From positions 1-29,673 of the forward strand of contig WQUN01000056.1 of assembly GCA_009782085.1 (NCBI GenBank): a DNA stretch of 29,673 nucleotides, read 5' to 3'. Shown piece after piece: positions 7,468-14,602 of the stretch. The position numbers and the translations under genes were made by a program. Origin of the DNA: Bacillota bacterium. GTDB lineage: Bacteria; Bacillota; Clostridia; Lachnospirales; WQUN01. The notes under the pieces are model-generated. The model was not told where the DNA came from, did not search any database, and was given only the letters and a program-made list of their open reading frames with translations. The number at the start of each line of letters is the position of its first letter. The first letter of the stretch is position 1.

Positions 7468-7495
7468 TTGACTTAACGCGAAAAAGTGATACAAT
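7468..7495 (+). promoter_or_regulatory. Promoter of the RelE-type toxin-antitoxin pair
   Basis: TTGACT (7468-7473) and TACAAT (7490-7495) are spaced by 16 bases, pointing away from dnaJ. The -35 box is about 20 bases from the dnaJ start, so the dnaJ leader and this promoter share the same short interval. Confidence 0.6.
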
Positions 7496-7538
7496 CAGAG
7501 CAATCGGTCATAATATAAACTAAAGACGGCGATATGAG

Positions 7539-7799
7539 TTGGACATTATTTACGCAAAAACGGCTGTTAAGGCGATAAACTCAATGGACAGCCAGACAAA
7601 AGCTCGAATCAAAACAGCGATCCAGGGATTGGTGGAAAATCCGCCAAAGGGTGACATCAAACCCTTGGAAGGCTACAAGGACGGCCGGTTGCGTTTGCGC
7701 ATTGGCGGATATAGGGTCATTTTTAAGTATAAAGCCGATGAAACAGCGAATATTTTGCATATTATGGATATAGGCCCGAGGGGCGACATCTACAAATAA
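7539..7799 (+). CDS. RelE/ParE-family toxin
   Basis: An 86-residue RelE-superfamily protein: IIYAKTAVKAINSMDSQTKA at the start, then GDIKPLEGYKDGRLRLRIGG and YRVIFKYKADE, ending in IMDIGPRGDIYK. The basic residues and the LRIGGYRVIF strand are typical of ribosome-dependent mRNA interferases of this fold. Translation must start at TTG 7539 because no in-frame ATG exists before the conserved first strand. The antitoxin gene follows 29 bases later, so the order is toxin first, as in HigBA-type loci. Confidence 0.85.
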   Translation: MDIIYAKTAVKAINSMDSQTKARIKTAIQGLVENPPKGDIKPLEGYKDGRLRLRIGGYRVIFKYKADETANILHIMDIGPRGDIYK

Positions 7800-7828
7800 A
7801 TTTTATTATACAAGTAAGAGGTGTTTTC

Positions 7829-8041
7829 ATGTCCGCAATAGCCCAGGACGTTTCCGCCATGCTCGAAATGCTGCCCGAGCAGGATCAAGGGCTGGTATAC
7901 GAACTAGTCAAAAAATTGGTCCTCGCATGGGACCCGGAATTTACAAAGCTTACGCCGTCCGAACGCCATATTCTGGATTTGGCCGAGCAGGAAATCGCAA
8001 ACGGCGAGGTGTTTTCCCACGGCGAAATCGACTGGGACTGA
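7829..8041 (+). CDS. Antitoxin partner of the RelE-type toxin
   Basis: A 70-residue acidic protein: MSAIAQDVSAMLEMLPEQDQ, then LVYELVKKLVLAWDPEFTKL and a C-terminal acidic tail ending HGEIDWD. The helical LPEQDQ..YELVKKLVLAWDP segment is a pattern I associate with clostridial antitoxins next to RelE/ParE toxins. The ribosome binding site AAGAGGTG is 7 bases upstream. Its last base is also the first base of a decayed J-domain fragment on the other strand. Confidence 0.7.
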   Translation: MSAIAQDVSAMLEMLPEQDQGLVYELVKKLVLAWDPEFTKLTPSERHILDLAEQEIANGEVFSHGEIDWD

Positions 8042-8086
8042 TCGTCGGTCACGGCTTTTTAACGCCGAGGACTTTGTAGTAATATC
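8041..8086 (-). pseudogene. Decayed fragment of a dnaJ 5' end
   Basis: Read on the minus strand this piece encodes YYKVLGVKK, then a stop, and aligns with 7386-7432 inside dnaJ (DYYEVLGVEK). By hand I count about 38 matches over 47 positions with one single-base gap. It therefore looks like a relic of a duplicated dnaJ start or of another J-domain gene. It begins exactly at the end of the antitoxin gene. Confidence 0.7.
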
Positions 8087-8279
8087 AGAACATATTCTTC
8101 GCCCAATCCGTGTTCAATAACTTTAAGGCAACCCCCAAAACCCATCGCATCGAACCAATTTTCATAGCAGCCGGAAGCGCTTCTGCGCGTTTGGCGTCCG
8201 GCTTTCTTGCCGGTACGTGTTGCCGATGAAAATCATCCCCGGCGGGTTTTTGGAGGTTGCCTTTTGCGCTTGCCTTATA
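8087..8279. other. Unassigned gap between J-domain relic and dnaK
   Basis: No convincing gene. On the minus strand several frames stay open for 25-60 codons (for example one containing KRAEALPAAMKIGSMRWVLG), but none has a good ribosome binding site and I do not recognise the products. A short palindrome CCGGCTTTCTTGCCGG near 8198-8213 could be part of a dnaK terminator. Remnant sequence is the best guess. Confidence 0.35.
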
Positions 8280-10142
8280 TTACTTCTCCGTATAGTCCCC
8301 GTCCACCACGTCGTCGTTAGGGTTTCCGTAGCCCGTTCCGCCCGCGCCGCCCATGTCCGGCCCGTAATTCTGCCCGCCTTGCCCCGCCGCGCCGGCGTTC
8401 TGGTAGAGCTTCGTCGAGAATTCGTTGAGCTTCTTCATATAGCCCTCGGTCGCGGCTTTAAGCGTCGCCACGTCGGAATCGGACATGCGCTCCGTCTGCA
8501 TCCCGTCGGCGAGGGTCTTCAGGCGGCCCATCTCGGCCTGCATCTCGCTCCTGTCGGAGTCGCTGACCTTGTCGCCGAGGTCGGACAGGAGCTTTTCGGT
8601 CTGCCAGATGAGCGAGTCGGCCTCGTTCTTGGCGTCTATGGAGTCCTTGCGCTTCCGGTCACTCTCGGCGTACTGCTCCGCCTCTTTCACGGCCCGGTCG
8701 ATCTCGTCGTCGGTCAGGTTCGTGGAGGCTGTGATGGTGATCTTCTGCTCCTTGCCCGTGCCCAGGTCCTTGGCGGACACGTGGACTATGCCGTTCGCGT
8801 CTATGTCGAACATGACCTCGATCTGCGGGACGCCTCTGGGCGCGGGCGCTATGCCGTCGAGCCTGAACTGGCCCAAAGTCTTGTTGTCCCTGGCCAGAGG
8901 CCGCTCGCCCTGGAACACGAGTATATCCACGGCGGTCTGGTTGTTCTCCGCGGTCGAAAAGGTCTGCTTTTTGTTCGTCGGGATGGTGGTGTTGCGGTCG
9001 ATGAGCTTGGTGGCCACGCCGCCCAGGGTCTCTATGCCCAGCGACAGCGGCGTCACGTCCAGCAGCAAAATGTTGCCCGCGCCGGCGTCGCCCGCCAGCT
9101 TGCCGCCCTGTATCGACGCGCCCAGGGCCACGCACTCGTCCGGGTTGATGCCCTTGAACGGCTCCTTGCCGGTCAGGCGCTTCACGGTATCCTGCACGAG
9201 CGGCACGCGCGTCGAGCCGCCCACGAGCAGCACCTTCGACAGGTCGCCGGAGGAAAGCCCCGCGTCCTTCATCGCCGTCTGCACGGGGCCGACGGTCATG
9301 TCCACGAGGTCGTGGATAAGCTCCTCGAATTTCGCCCGCGTCAGGTTCACGTCCAGATGCTTCGGCCCGTTTATGAACGGCAGGTTTATGTTGGTCGTGG
9401 AGACGCTGGAGAGCTCCTTCTTGGCCTTCTCCGCCGCCTCTTTCAGGCGCTGCATGGCGATCTTGTCCTGGCTGAGGTCGTCGCCCTCGGTCTTTTTGAA
9501 CTCCGCCACGAGGTACCTGATGACCCGTTCGTCAAAATCGTCGCCGCCGAGGCGGTTGTTGCCGCTGGTGGCCAGGACCTCGATGACGCCGTCGCCGATG
9601 TCGATGATCGACACGTCGAAGGTTCCGCCGCCCAGGTCGTAGACCATGATCTTCTGCTCTTTCTCGTTGTCCAGGCCGTAGGAAAGCGCCGCGGCGGTCG
9701 GCTCGTTTATGATGCGCTTGACGTCCATGCCCGCGATCTTGCCGGCGTCCTTCGTGGCCTGCCTCTGGCTGTCCGTGAAGTACGCCGGGACGGTTATGAC
9801 CGCCTCGGTCACCGTCTCGCCCAGGTAAGCCTCCGCGTCCGCCTTGAGCTTTTGCAGGATCATGGCCGAAATCTCCTGCGGGGAGTATTCCTTGCCGTTT
9901 ATTTTGGCCTTGTAGTTGCTGCCCATCTGCCTTTTGATCGACATGACGGTGTTGTCCGGGTTGGTGATGGCCTGCCGCTTCGCCGTCTCGCCGACGAGGC
10001 GCTCCCCGGCCTTCGTGAAGCCGACAATCGAAGGGGTCGTGCGCATACCCTCGCTGTTGGGTATGACGACGGGCTGCCCGCCCTCCATGACCGCCACGCA
10101 CGAGTTGGTCGTGCCGAGGTCTATGCCGATGATTTTTCCCAT
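8280..10142 (-). CDS. dnaK: Chaperone protein DnaK (Hsp70)
   Basis: ATP-dependent Hsp70 chaperone of the cytoplasm, working with DnaJ and GrpE. The 620-residue protein has the nucleotide-binding signatures GIDLGTTNSCVAV (start), IINEPTAAALSYGL and DLGGGTFDVSIID, and the substrate-binding domain with FQGERPLARDNKTLGQF and FDIDANGIVHVSAKD. The C-terminus is a Gly-rich tail ending DDVVDGDYTEK. The start at 10142 (MGKIIGIDLG) is chosen because GGAGG lies 8 bases upstream; an in-frame ATG at 10157 lies ahead of that site. No CIRCE element precedes it; the operator is 4.4 kb away, in front of hrcA. Confidence 0.98.
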   Translation of the reverse strand: MGKIIGIDLGTTNSCVAVMEGGQPVVIPNSEGMRTTPSIVGFTKAGERLVGETAKRQAITNPDNTVMSIKRQMGSNYKAKINGKEYSPQEISAMILQKLKADAEAYLGETVTEAVITVPAYFTDSQRQATKDAGKIAGMDVKRIINEPTAAALSYGLDNEKEQKIMVYDLGGGTFDVSIIDIGDGVIEVLATSGNNRLGGDDFDERVIRYLVAEFKKTEGDDLSQDKIAMQRLKEAAEKAKKELSSVSTTNINLPFINGPKHLDVNLTRAKFEELIHDLVDMTVGPVQTAMKDAGLSSGDLSKVLLVGGSTRVPLVQDTVKRLTGKEPFKGINPDECVALGASIQGGKLAGDAGAGNILLLDVTPLSLGIETLGGVATKLIDRNTTIPTNKKQTFSTAENNQTAVDILVFQGERPLARDNKTLGQFRLDGIAPAPRGVPQIEVMFDIDANGIVHVSAKDLGTGKEQKITITASTNLTDDEIDRAVKEAEQYAESDRKRKDSIDAKNEADSLIWQTEKLLSDLGDKVSDSDRSEMQAEMGRLKTLADGMQTERMSDSDVATLKAATEGYMKKLNEFSTKLYQNAGAAGQGGQNYGPDMGGAGGTGYGNPNDDVVDGDYTEK

Positions 10143-10150
10143 AATGTATA

Positions 10151-10173
10151 CCTCCAATTTTTATAGTATTATA
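10151..10173 (-). promoter_or_regulatory. Ribosome binding site and possible -10 box of dnaK
   Basis: On the minus strand a consensus TATAAT (10173-10168) lies 13 bases before GGAGG (10155-10151). No good -35 hexamer is found at the right distance, so a separate dnaK promoter is only a possibility. Confidence 0.3.
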
Positions 10174-10209
10174 GTTGATGTAGATAATACTTACTGAGCA
10201 CAACGAGCC

Positions 10210-10695
10210 TTATTGCATTTCATACAGACATTCCAAAAGAATTTTGACATTTTTGTCCGAAGATACAGGACGGTTGTAACGCTCTATACACCAGCCGCTC
10301 CAAAGCGGAACCGGGGTCAAGCTGCGCTTGCGCATTTCTTCGACGATAAGGTTAATTCCATCCACACCGAGCAGCTCTTTGTCTTTTTTGCCTTCAAACT
10401 GCAAAAAGGCATACCTTGCCGAAGGGAGTTCCGTATGTTCAAAGCCGTCCGGGACAGGCGTGCCCGGCGGGAAAAGCAAACCAATCCAGTATCCGCCGTT
10501 ATTATCGGTTACACCCAGATACCTGTCGCCGTTTTCCGGCGCGGCGCCTAGTTTTTCAAGTTGGTCAAACCAGCCGTTACCGATCCACTCAGCCCAATCC
10601 TCGACGAATTTATGGATTTCGCAGTTACATTGCTTGCCGATTAACCGCAGCGCCGGTAAATCTACAGTGTGCACTTTAACGATCCCCACAGCCAT
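10210..10695 (-). CDS. GyrI-like/AraC effector-binding domain protein
   Basis: A 161-residue stand-alone ligand-binding domain of the GyrI-like (AraC E-binding, SOUL-related) type: VHTVDLPALRLIGKQ, then GGYWIGLLFPPGTPVPDGFE and ARYAFLQFEGKKD. Such domains bind small or lipophilic molecules in regulators; here no DNA-binding domain is attached. CGGAGG lies 9 bases before the ATG. It follows the URO-D-like gene by 29 bases on the same strand, suggesting co-transcription. Function is unknown. Confidence 0.7.
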   Translation of the reverse strand: MAVGIVKVHTVDLPALRLIGKQCNCEIHKFVEDWAEWIGNGWFDQLEKLGAAPENGDRYLGVTDNNGGYWIGLLFPPGTPVPDGFEHTELPSARYAFLQFEGKKDKELLGVDGINLIVEEMRKRSLTPVPLWSGWCIERYNRPVSSDKNVKILLECLYEMQ

Positions 10696-10724
10696 TTGGG
10701 TGCCTCCGAAATATGAATGAATGT

Positions 10725-11651
10725 CTATGTGTTTAATGGGTATCGCCCATATTCTTCCACGGCTTGATAAAACGCCTCGATATTCTCCCGGGGGAACGGC
10801 ATTCCCTGGTCGGGCTGGCAGAAGTAACCGCCGTTTCTGCCCAACAGGTAAATAGTGTCCTTTACGGTCCGCCTTATGCGCTCTGTCGGCCCTTCCATGA
10901 TGAGCCCCGTGGAAACGCCGCCGGCCAGCGCCATTTTTCCCTCCGTGATCTCCCTGACGCGGCGCAGGTCGTTGGCCGTGGCCTGGACGGGGTTCAGCAC
11001 ATCGGCGCCCAGCGCGATGAAGTCCTCCAGCAAAGGCTCGATATGCCCACAGGAATGAAAATTGATCAAAATATTCCGGGATTTATAGAACCCGAACAGG
11101 CGTCTGTACTCCGGCAGCAGGAATTCCCCGAAAATCTCCGGCCCCAGCAGCGGGCCGCATTGCGTGCCCAGGTCGTCGCCCAGAGCCGCGAGCTCTATGC
11201 CGGCGTTCGCGTAGTGCCCGGCGATGCCAAGCTGAAAATCCATGATACGGTGCAAAATCTCCCCGGCGTATTCCGGCTCGGAGTAAAAATACTCCATCAT
11301 ATTCTCCATGCCGACGAGCATGTACGCCTTTTCCCAGAGCGTATCCCGGTTGGCCCCGCACAGAAACGCGCCGCCGTCCCTGTCGAAAGCCTCAGCCTGT
11401 TCGTATATTTTGCCGCAGATACGCTCGTCGTCCGGGTCGGGCCATTTGTAGGACGCCAGGCTTTTGGGATCGGCCAGCGGGTTCCCTATGTGAAAGCCCA
11501 TTAGGCCGTCGTTCTCCTTGCGCCAAGTCGTCCCCCAGATGTCCGTCCACACGCTGCCGGCGGGCCGGTCGTGGCCGTCCTCCAGCCCGTCGCCGAAACT
11601 TTGATGGTTCACGCCGAAATAGCCGACGCCGTGGCAGGGGAGGCCGGTCAT
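10725..11651 (-). CDS. Uroporphyrinogen decarboxylase-family protein (corrinoid methyltransferase type)
   Basis: A TIM-barrel protein of the URO-D superfamily, likely a cobalamin-dependent methyltransferase relative (MtaA/CmuA-like) rather than a haem enzyme: NFHSCGHIEPLLEDFIALGA supplies the His/Cys zinc-ligand segment, and the C-terminus GGYFCQPDQGMPFPRENIEA is typical. The first ATG at 11651 seems too late. The frame stays open upstream and encodes ITDKQNALEILRFGRPERV directly before it, a typical N-terminus. A purine-rich GGGTGGGGGA sits just before an ATC codon at 11708, but no ATG, GTG or TTG is in place. Translation may use a non-standard start or begin at 11651. No corrinoid protein or methyltransferase partner is nearby. 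Confidence 0.8.
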   Translation of the reverse strand: MTGLPCHGVGYFGVNHQSFGDGLEDGHDRPAGSVWTDIWGTTWRKENDGLMGFHIGNPLADPKSLASYKWPDPDDERICGKIYEQAEAFDRDGGAFLCGANRDTLWEKAYMLVGMENMMEYFYSEPEYAGEILHRIMDFQLGIAGHYANAGIELAALGDDLGTQCGPLLGPEIFGEFLLPEYRRLFGFYKSRNILINFHSCGHIEPLLEDFIALGADVLNPVQATANDLRRVREITEGKMALAGGVSTGLIMEGPTERIRRTVKDTIYLLGRNGGYFCQPDQGMPFPRENIEAFYQAVEEYGRYPLNT

Positions 11652-11736
11652 AACGCGTTCGGGGCGGCCGAAACGGAGGATTTCCAGGGCGTTTTGTTTG
11701 TCGGTGATAAAGATTCCCCCACCCTCTGTTTTTTGG

Positions 11737-11889
11737 TTATTTCCCGTCCTGCTTTTCGTTGCCGGTGTCGATGATGACGTCTTCCGCGTTGGCTATGTCC
11801 GTGACCAACCGGATAGCCTCGTCCAGATCCTTGGAGCGCTTCATGAGGTGGACAATCGCCTTGAGTATTACCTTTGTTTCATAACCCAT
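11737..11889 (-). CDS. Small MGYETK-family protein
   Basis: A 50-residue protein starting MGYETKVILKAIVHLMKRSK and continuing DLDEAIRLVTDIANAEDVII. The start is set by GGAGGTT 6 bases upstream; an earlier in-frame ATG (11922) has no site. It is predicted to be two helices with an acidic tail. A second, apparently frameshifted copy lies at 5857-6009. It ends 28 bases before the extended start of the URO-D-like gene. I know of no function for this family. Confidence 0.65.
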   Translation of the reverse strand: MGYETKVILKAIVHLMKRSKDLDEAIRLVTDIANAEDVIIDTGNEKQDGK

Positions 11890-11934
11890 TAGCCGAACCT
11901 CCATCTTTTGGCTGTGACACACAGACTTTATCTA

Positions 11935-12000
11935 TACCGGATGCAGAAAAACATTTGCCGACGACGTATACAGAGGAGGCTAGTGTTTTCGCACTCCGGT
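11935..12000. mobile_element. Miniature inverted-repeat element, internally deleted copy
   Basis: The ends TACCGGATGCAGAAAAACAT and (complement) ACCGGAGTGCGAAAACACTA are imperfect inverted repeats. The sequence matches, in opposite orientation, the longer element at 24160-24258; here about 38 internal bases are replaced by TATACA. It fills the gap between the VOC gene, whose stop codon starts at the next base, and the small MGYETK gene. Confidence 0.65.
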
Positions 12001-12414
12001 CTAAATTGAATCTTCCATGAGGCACACGAACCAATTCACGCCGTATTTATCCACGACTTCGCCGCAACAGGCGCACCACGGCTCAGATTTTAGCGGCCCG
12101 ATTATCCTCCCGTCCTTTGCCAGTATCTCAAACGCTTTCCTGACCTCCTGCTCGCTGGCAAGGTTTATGCCTATGCTGGAAATCGGCCGCTGATCGGACG
12201 ACCGCAACAGTTCAAGCAGCTTGTCATTTCGCGTTTCCTCGGATACGTCAAAGATTTCCCGGCCGCCTCTGAACAGCGGGGCGTGCAGATAAGTCCCGTC
12301 AGGATACGTCACCGGCGTCATGGCGTCAGAGCCCAAATCCAGCCCAAAGGCTTTTTTATATGTCTCAACCGCCTCTATGCTGTTTTTTACATACAGCGTC
12401 GCTCCCAGCCGCAT
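12001..12414 (-). CDS. VOC-family (glyoxalase/PhnB-like) protein
   Basis: A 137-residue vicinal-oxygen-chelate protein of the PhnB / 3-demethylubiquinone methyltransferase-like subgroup: LGATLYVKNSIEAVETYKKA with FGLDLG, and the closing KYGVNWFVCLMED strand (usual motif DxYGxxW). AAGGAGAG lies 9 bases upstream of the ATG. The family covers many small-molecule reactions, so no substrate can be given. The stop codon directly abuts the miniature element at 11935-12000. Confidence 0.8.
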   Translation of the reverse strand: MRLGATLYVKNSIEAVETYKKAFGLDLGSDAMTPVTYPDGTYLHAPLFRGGREIFDVSEETRNDKLLELLRSSDQRPISSIGINLASEQEVRKAFEILAKDGRIIGPLKSEPWCACCGEVVDKYGVNWFVCLMEDSI

Positions 12415-12537
12415 TGTCGGCTCTCCTTCGCGCCCGGCTTGATATGCTGAATATTATCACTTGAATTAAATATGCTAAAACTTTTGATCTATCCCGCGTT
12501 GTCTTAATACGGCGTTCGCTGAATGCCGGGATTTTAT

Positions 12538-12735
12538 TCAATGCGCCGTCATAAAACACAGGCGTGTATTTTCCGCCGATTTACCGTTTAACTCCAGTAT
12601 TTCAAGCGCGGCGGCTTTCACCCGTTCGATAAGCGCGTCAAACGAACGGCTTTCCATCGCAATGGGAATTTTGTCGCATACGGCGCACCAAACTCCGGCC
12701 TCGTCGTCCCATTTTACGTTGACTTCATAATTCAC
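12538..12735 (-). CDS. DUF1902 (HicB-like fold) small protein
   Basis: A 65-residue protein: NYEVNVKWDDEAGVWCAVCD, then ESRSFDALIERVKAAALEIL. This is the DUF1902 pattern, a small HicB/Arc-related domain often found as an orphan antitoxin. Translation starts at GTG 12735, 7 bases after GGGAGG. No HicA-type toxin (about 60 residues, GSHxxY motif) is seen nearby. It begins 27 bases after grpE on the same strand and may be read through from the heat-shock promoter. Confidence 0.7.
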   Translation of the reverse strand: MNYEVNVKWDDEAGVWCAVCDKIPIAMESRSFDALIERVKAAALEILELNGKSAENTRLCFMTAH

Positions 12736-12762
12736 GCGAATGCCTCCCGAAATTTCACCCGT

Positions 12763-13356
12763 TCATTTTCTCACCTTCACCATGCTCGGCCGCACGACCT
12801 TATCCCTGTACCTGTACCCCTTCCGCAGCACCTCCGCCACGACCGGCTCTCCGTTCCCCTCGCCGTCTTCCCCGGCCACCTCCACCGCGTTGTGGCAGTT
12901 GTGGTCGAACGGCTCGCCCTCGCCGGGCAGAGGTTCCAGCCCCATGTCGCACAAAATCCGGTTCGTCTGCCGGAAGATCATCTCCACGCCCTTGTAGACG
13001 GGGGATTCCTTGTCCTCTATGGAAACTAGCGCGAGCTCCAGATTGTCCACGACGGGCAGCAGTTTTTCGATAGTGTCGCGGACGCCGTCGCCGTATTTGG
13101 CGGCCATTTCCTTGGCCGTGCGCTTGCGGAAGTTGTCGAACTCGGCCATCGTCCTCTGGAGCCTGTCGGTCAAAGCGTCGATCGCCGCCTGTTTAATCTC
13201 GCTCTCGCCCGGCTCCGGCGCGGCCTTTTCTTCGCCGCCGTCCCCGTCGGTCTGAACGTCCGCCGCGGCCTCGGCGTTATCCATGGCCTCCCCGCCGGTT
13301 TCGTCCGGTCTTTTTTCCTGCTTTTCATTTTTCATTTTTGATTTTTCATTTTTCAT
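12763..13356 (-). CDS. grpE: GrpE nucleotide exchange factor
   Basis: GrpE releases ADP from DnaK. The 197-residue protein has a charged, disordered N-terminus, a long helix (IDALTDRLQRTMAEFDNFRK), the conserved ENLLPVVDNLELAL-type segment as EKLLPVVDNLELAL, and the C-terminal beta domain ending RDKVVRPSMVKVRK. The start at 13356 has GGGAGGA 12 bases upstream and lies 8 bases after the hrcA stop; the frame stays open further upstream only because it shadows hrcA. The first codons are a simple repeat, MKNEKSKMKNEK. Confidence 0.95.
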   Translation of the reverse strand: MKNEKSKMKNEKQEKRPDETGGEAMDNAEAAADVQTDGDGGEEKAAPEPGESEIKQAAIDALTDRLQRTMAEFDNFRKRTAKEMAAKYGDGVRDTIEKLLPVVDNLELALVSIEDKESPVYKGVEMIFRQTNRILCDMGLEPLPGEGEPFDHNCHNAVEVAGEDGEGNGEPVVAEVLRKGYRYRDKVVRPSMVKVRK

Positions 13357-13364
13357 TGTCTTTC

Positions 13365-14411
13365 TTATCCTCCCGACAACGCGTTGATAACCGCCGATAT
13401 CCTCGCCACTATCCCGTCCAGAACGGACACGGCCTGGCCGTAGTCCATCCTGGTCGGCCCGATCACGCCGATGCTCCCGAAGCTGCGCTCCCCGGCCCTG
13501 CAGTCGGTCTTGATGACGCTGCACCCGCGGAGCCGCTCCAGGCTGTTTTCCTCGCCGATGATGATCTCGATGTCCTCCGAGCCGTTCCGGCCGAGCATGG
13601 TTATCAGCATATCCTTTTCCTCGAGCGCCTCGAAGATGTCCCTGGCCTTCCCGATGTCGCTGAACTCCGGGAAGCCGAGGATGTTCCTGACGCCGCTGGT
13701 GTAGACGTGAGCCTCGTCCTCGGAAGTCAGGATGCTCCGCGCGGCCCTTAAAACCGCCGCCAGAACCCGCCTGTCCCCCGCGAACTGCTCTGTCAGGCGC
13801 TCCAGCGTCCCGGGTTCCAGGATGTCGCCGTCCCCTTCCACCGACCGACCGGCCAGAACGGAGTTGAGTATCGCCGAATAATATTGAAGGGTTTCGTAGT
13901 CCGGCGCGCGTTCCACGTAAACCAGGTGGTTCTTGACGACCTTCGAGTCGGTGACCAGAACCAGCACGAACGAGCCGTCGTCTACGGGGACGAGCTGGAG
14001 GTGCCTTATGACCGTGCGCTTGGCCCGCGGCTCCGAGACGACAGTCGTGCACTTGGTCAGCACGGCTATGGCCTTGGCCGTCTCCCGCATCATGTAGTCG
14101 ATCTGGCTGATGTTCTCCGTGATCACCTGCTGCAAAACGCTGGATTCGTCCTCGGTAAGGCTCCGGCGGCGCATAAGCCTGTCGACGTACAGCCTGTAGC
14201 CCTTGTCCGACGGTATCCGCCCGGCGGAGGCGTGCGGCTGGATGATAAGCCCCATCTCCTCCAGGTCGCTCATCTCGTTGCGTATGGTCGCGGAGCTTAT
14301 GCCCATGCCGTATTTCTTCGCGATCGTCCGCGAGCCGATGGGTTCGGCGGACTGTATATAATCGTTGACTATGGCCTCCAGAATCCTGATTTTCCGTTCG
14401 TTTAAGAGCAT
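13365..14411 (-). CDS. hrcA: Heat-inducible transcription repressor HrcA
   Basis: HrcA represses class I heat-shock genes by binding the CIRCE operator. The 348-residue protein has an N-terminal winged helix (RKIRILEAIVNDYIQSAEPI then GSRTIAKKYGMGISSATIRN), a GAF-like middle domain and the typical C-terminal GVIGPTRMDYGQAVSVLD. GGAAGTGGTG precedes the ATG. It heads the cluster hrcA-grpE, with a perfect CIRCE in its own promoter, so it is autoregulated. The downstream dnaK is displaced by 2.6 kb of unrelated genes. Confidence 0.97.
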   Translation of the reverse strand: MLLNERKIRILEAIVNDYIQSAEPIGSRTIAKKYGMGISSATIRNEMSDLEEMGLIIQPHASAGRIPSDKGYRLYVDRLMRRRSLTEDESSVLQQVITENISQIDYMMRETAKAIAVLTKCTTVVSEPRAKRTVIRHLQLVPVDDGSFVLVLVTDSKVVKNHLVYVERAPDYETLQYYSAILNSVLAGRSVEGDGDILEPGTLERLTEQFAGDRRVLAAVLRAARSILTSEDEAHVYTSGVRNILGFPEFSDIGKARDIFEALEEKDMLITMLGRNGSEDIEIIIGEENSLERLRGCSVIKTDCRAGERSFGSIGVIGPTRMDYGQAVSVLDGIVARISAVINALSGG

Positions 14412-14502
14412 ATCACCACTTCCTCAACGTATACTCCTTAAGGAACCAAGTTAATATTTCACGGTTCCGTATGGGTAAAAGCAGCGCTCTTAATTGTCCT
14501 TG

Positions 14503-14529
14503 TTAGCACTCGACACCGCTGAGTGCTAA
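14503..14529. promoter_or_regulatory. CIRCE operator
   Basis: TTAGCACTC (14503-14511), a 9-base spacer, and GAGTGCTAA (14521-14529) match the CIRCE consensus exactly. It lies just downstream of the hrcA -10 box, so bound HrcA would block the start of transcription. Confidence 0.97.
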
Positions 14530-14539
14530 CGCTGAGATA

Positions 14540-14568
14540 AAAATAACACTTGGCACGGCATATGTCAA
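14540..14568 (-). promoter_or_regulatory. Heat-shock promoter of hrcA-grpE
   Basis: On the minus strand TTGACA (14568-14563) and TATTTT (14545-14540) are 17 bases apart, with CIRCE immediately downstream. The hrcA leader is about 120 bases long. Confidence 0.8.
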
Positions 14569-14602
14569 GTGTTTTTGAAAATTTTCACACACATGAACGG
14601 TT

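Noticed and set aside
8217..10166. A 649-codon open frame on the plus strand opposite dnaK
   Set aside because: It mirrors dnaK codon positions in GC-rich DNA; the product is Arg/Val/Leu/Gly-rich low-quality sequence with no motifs, while dnaK on the other strand is unmistakable.
13357..14052. An in-frame upstream extension of grpE by 232 codons
   Set aside because: The extension is a shifted-frame reading of hrcA; a strong ribosome binding site and ATG at 13356 mark the true start.
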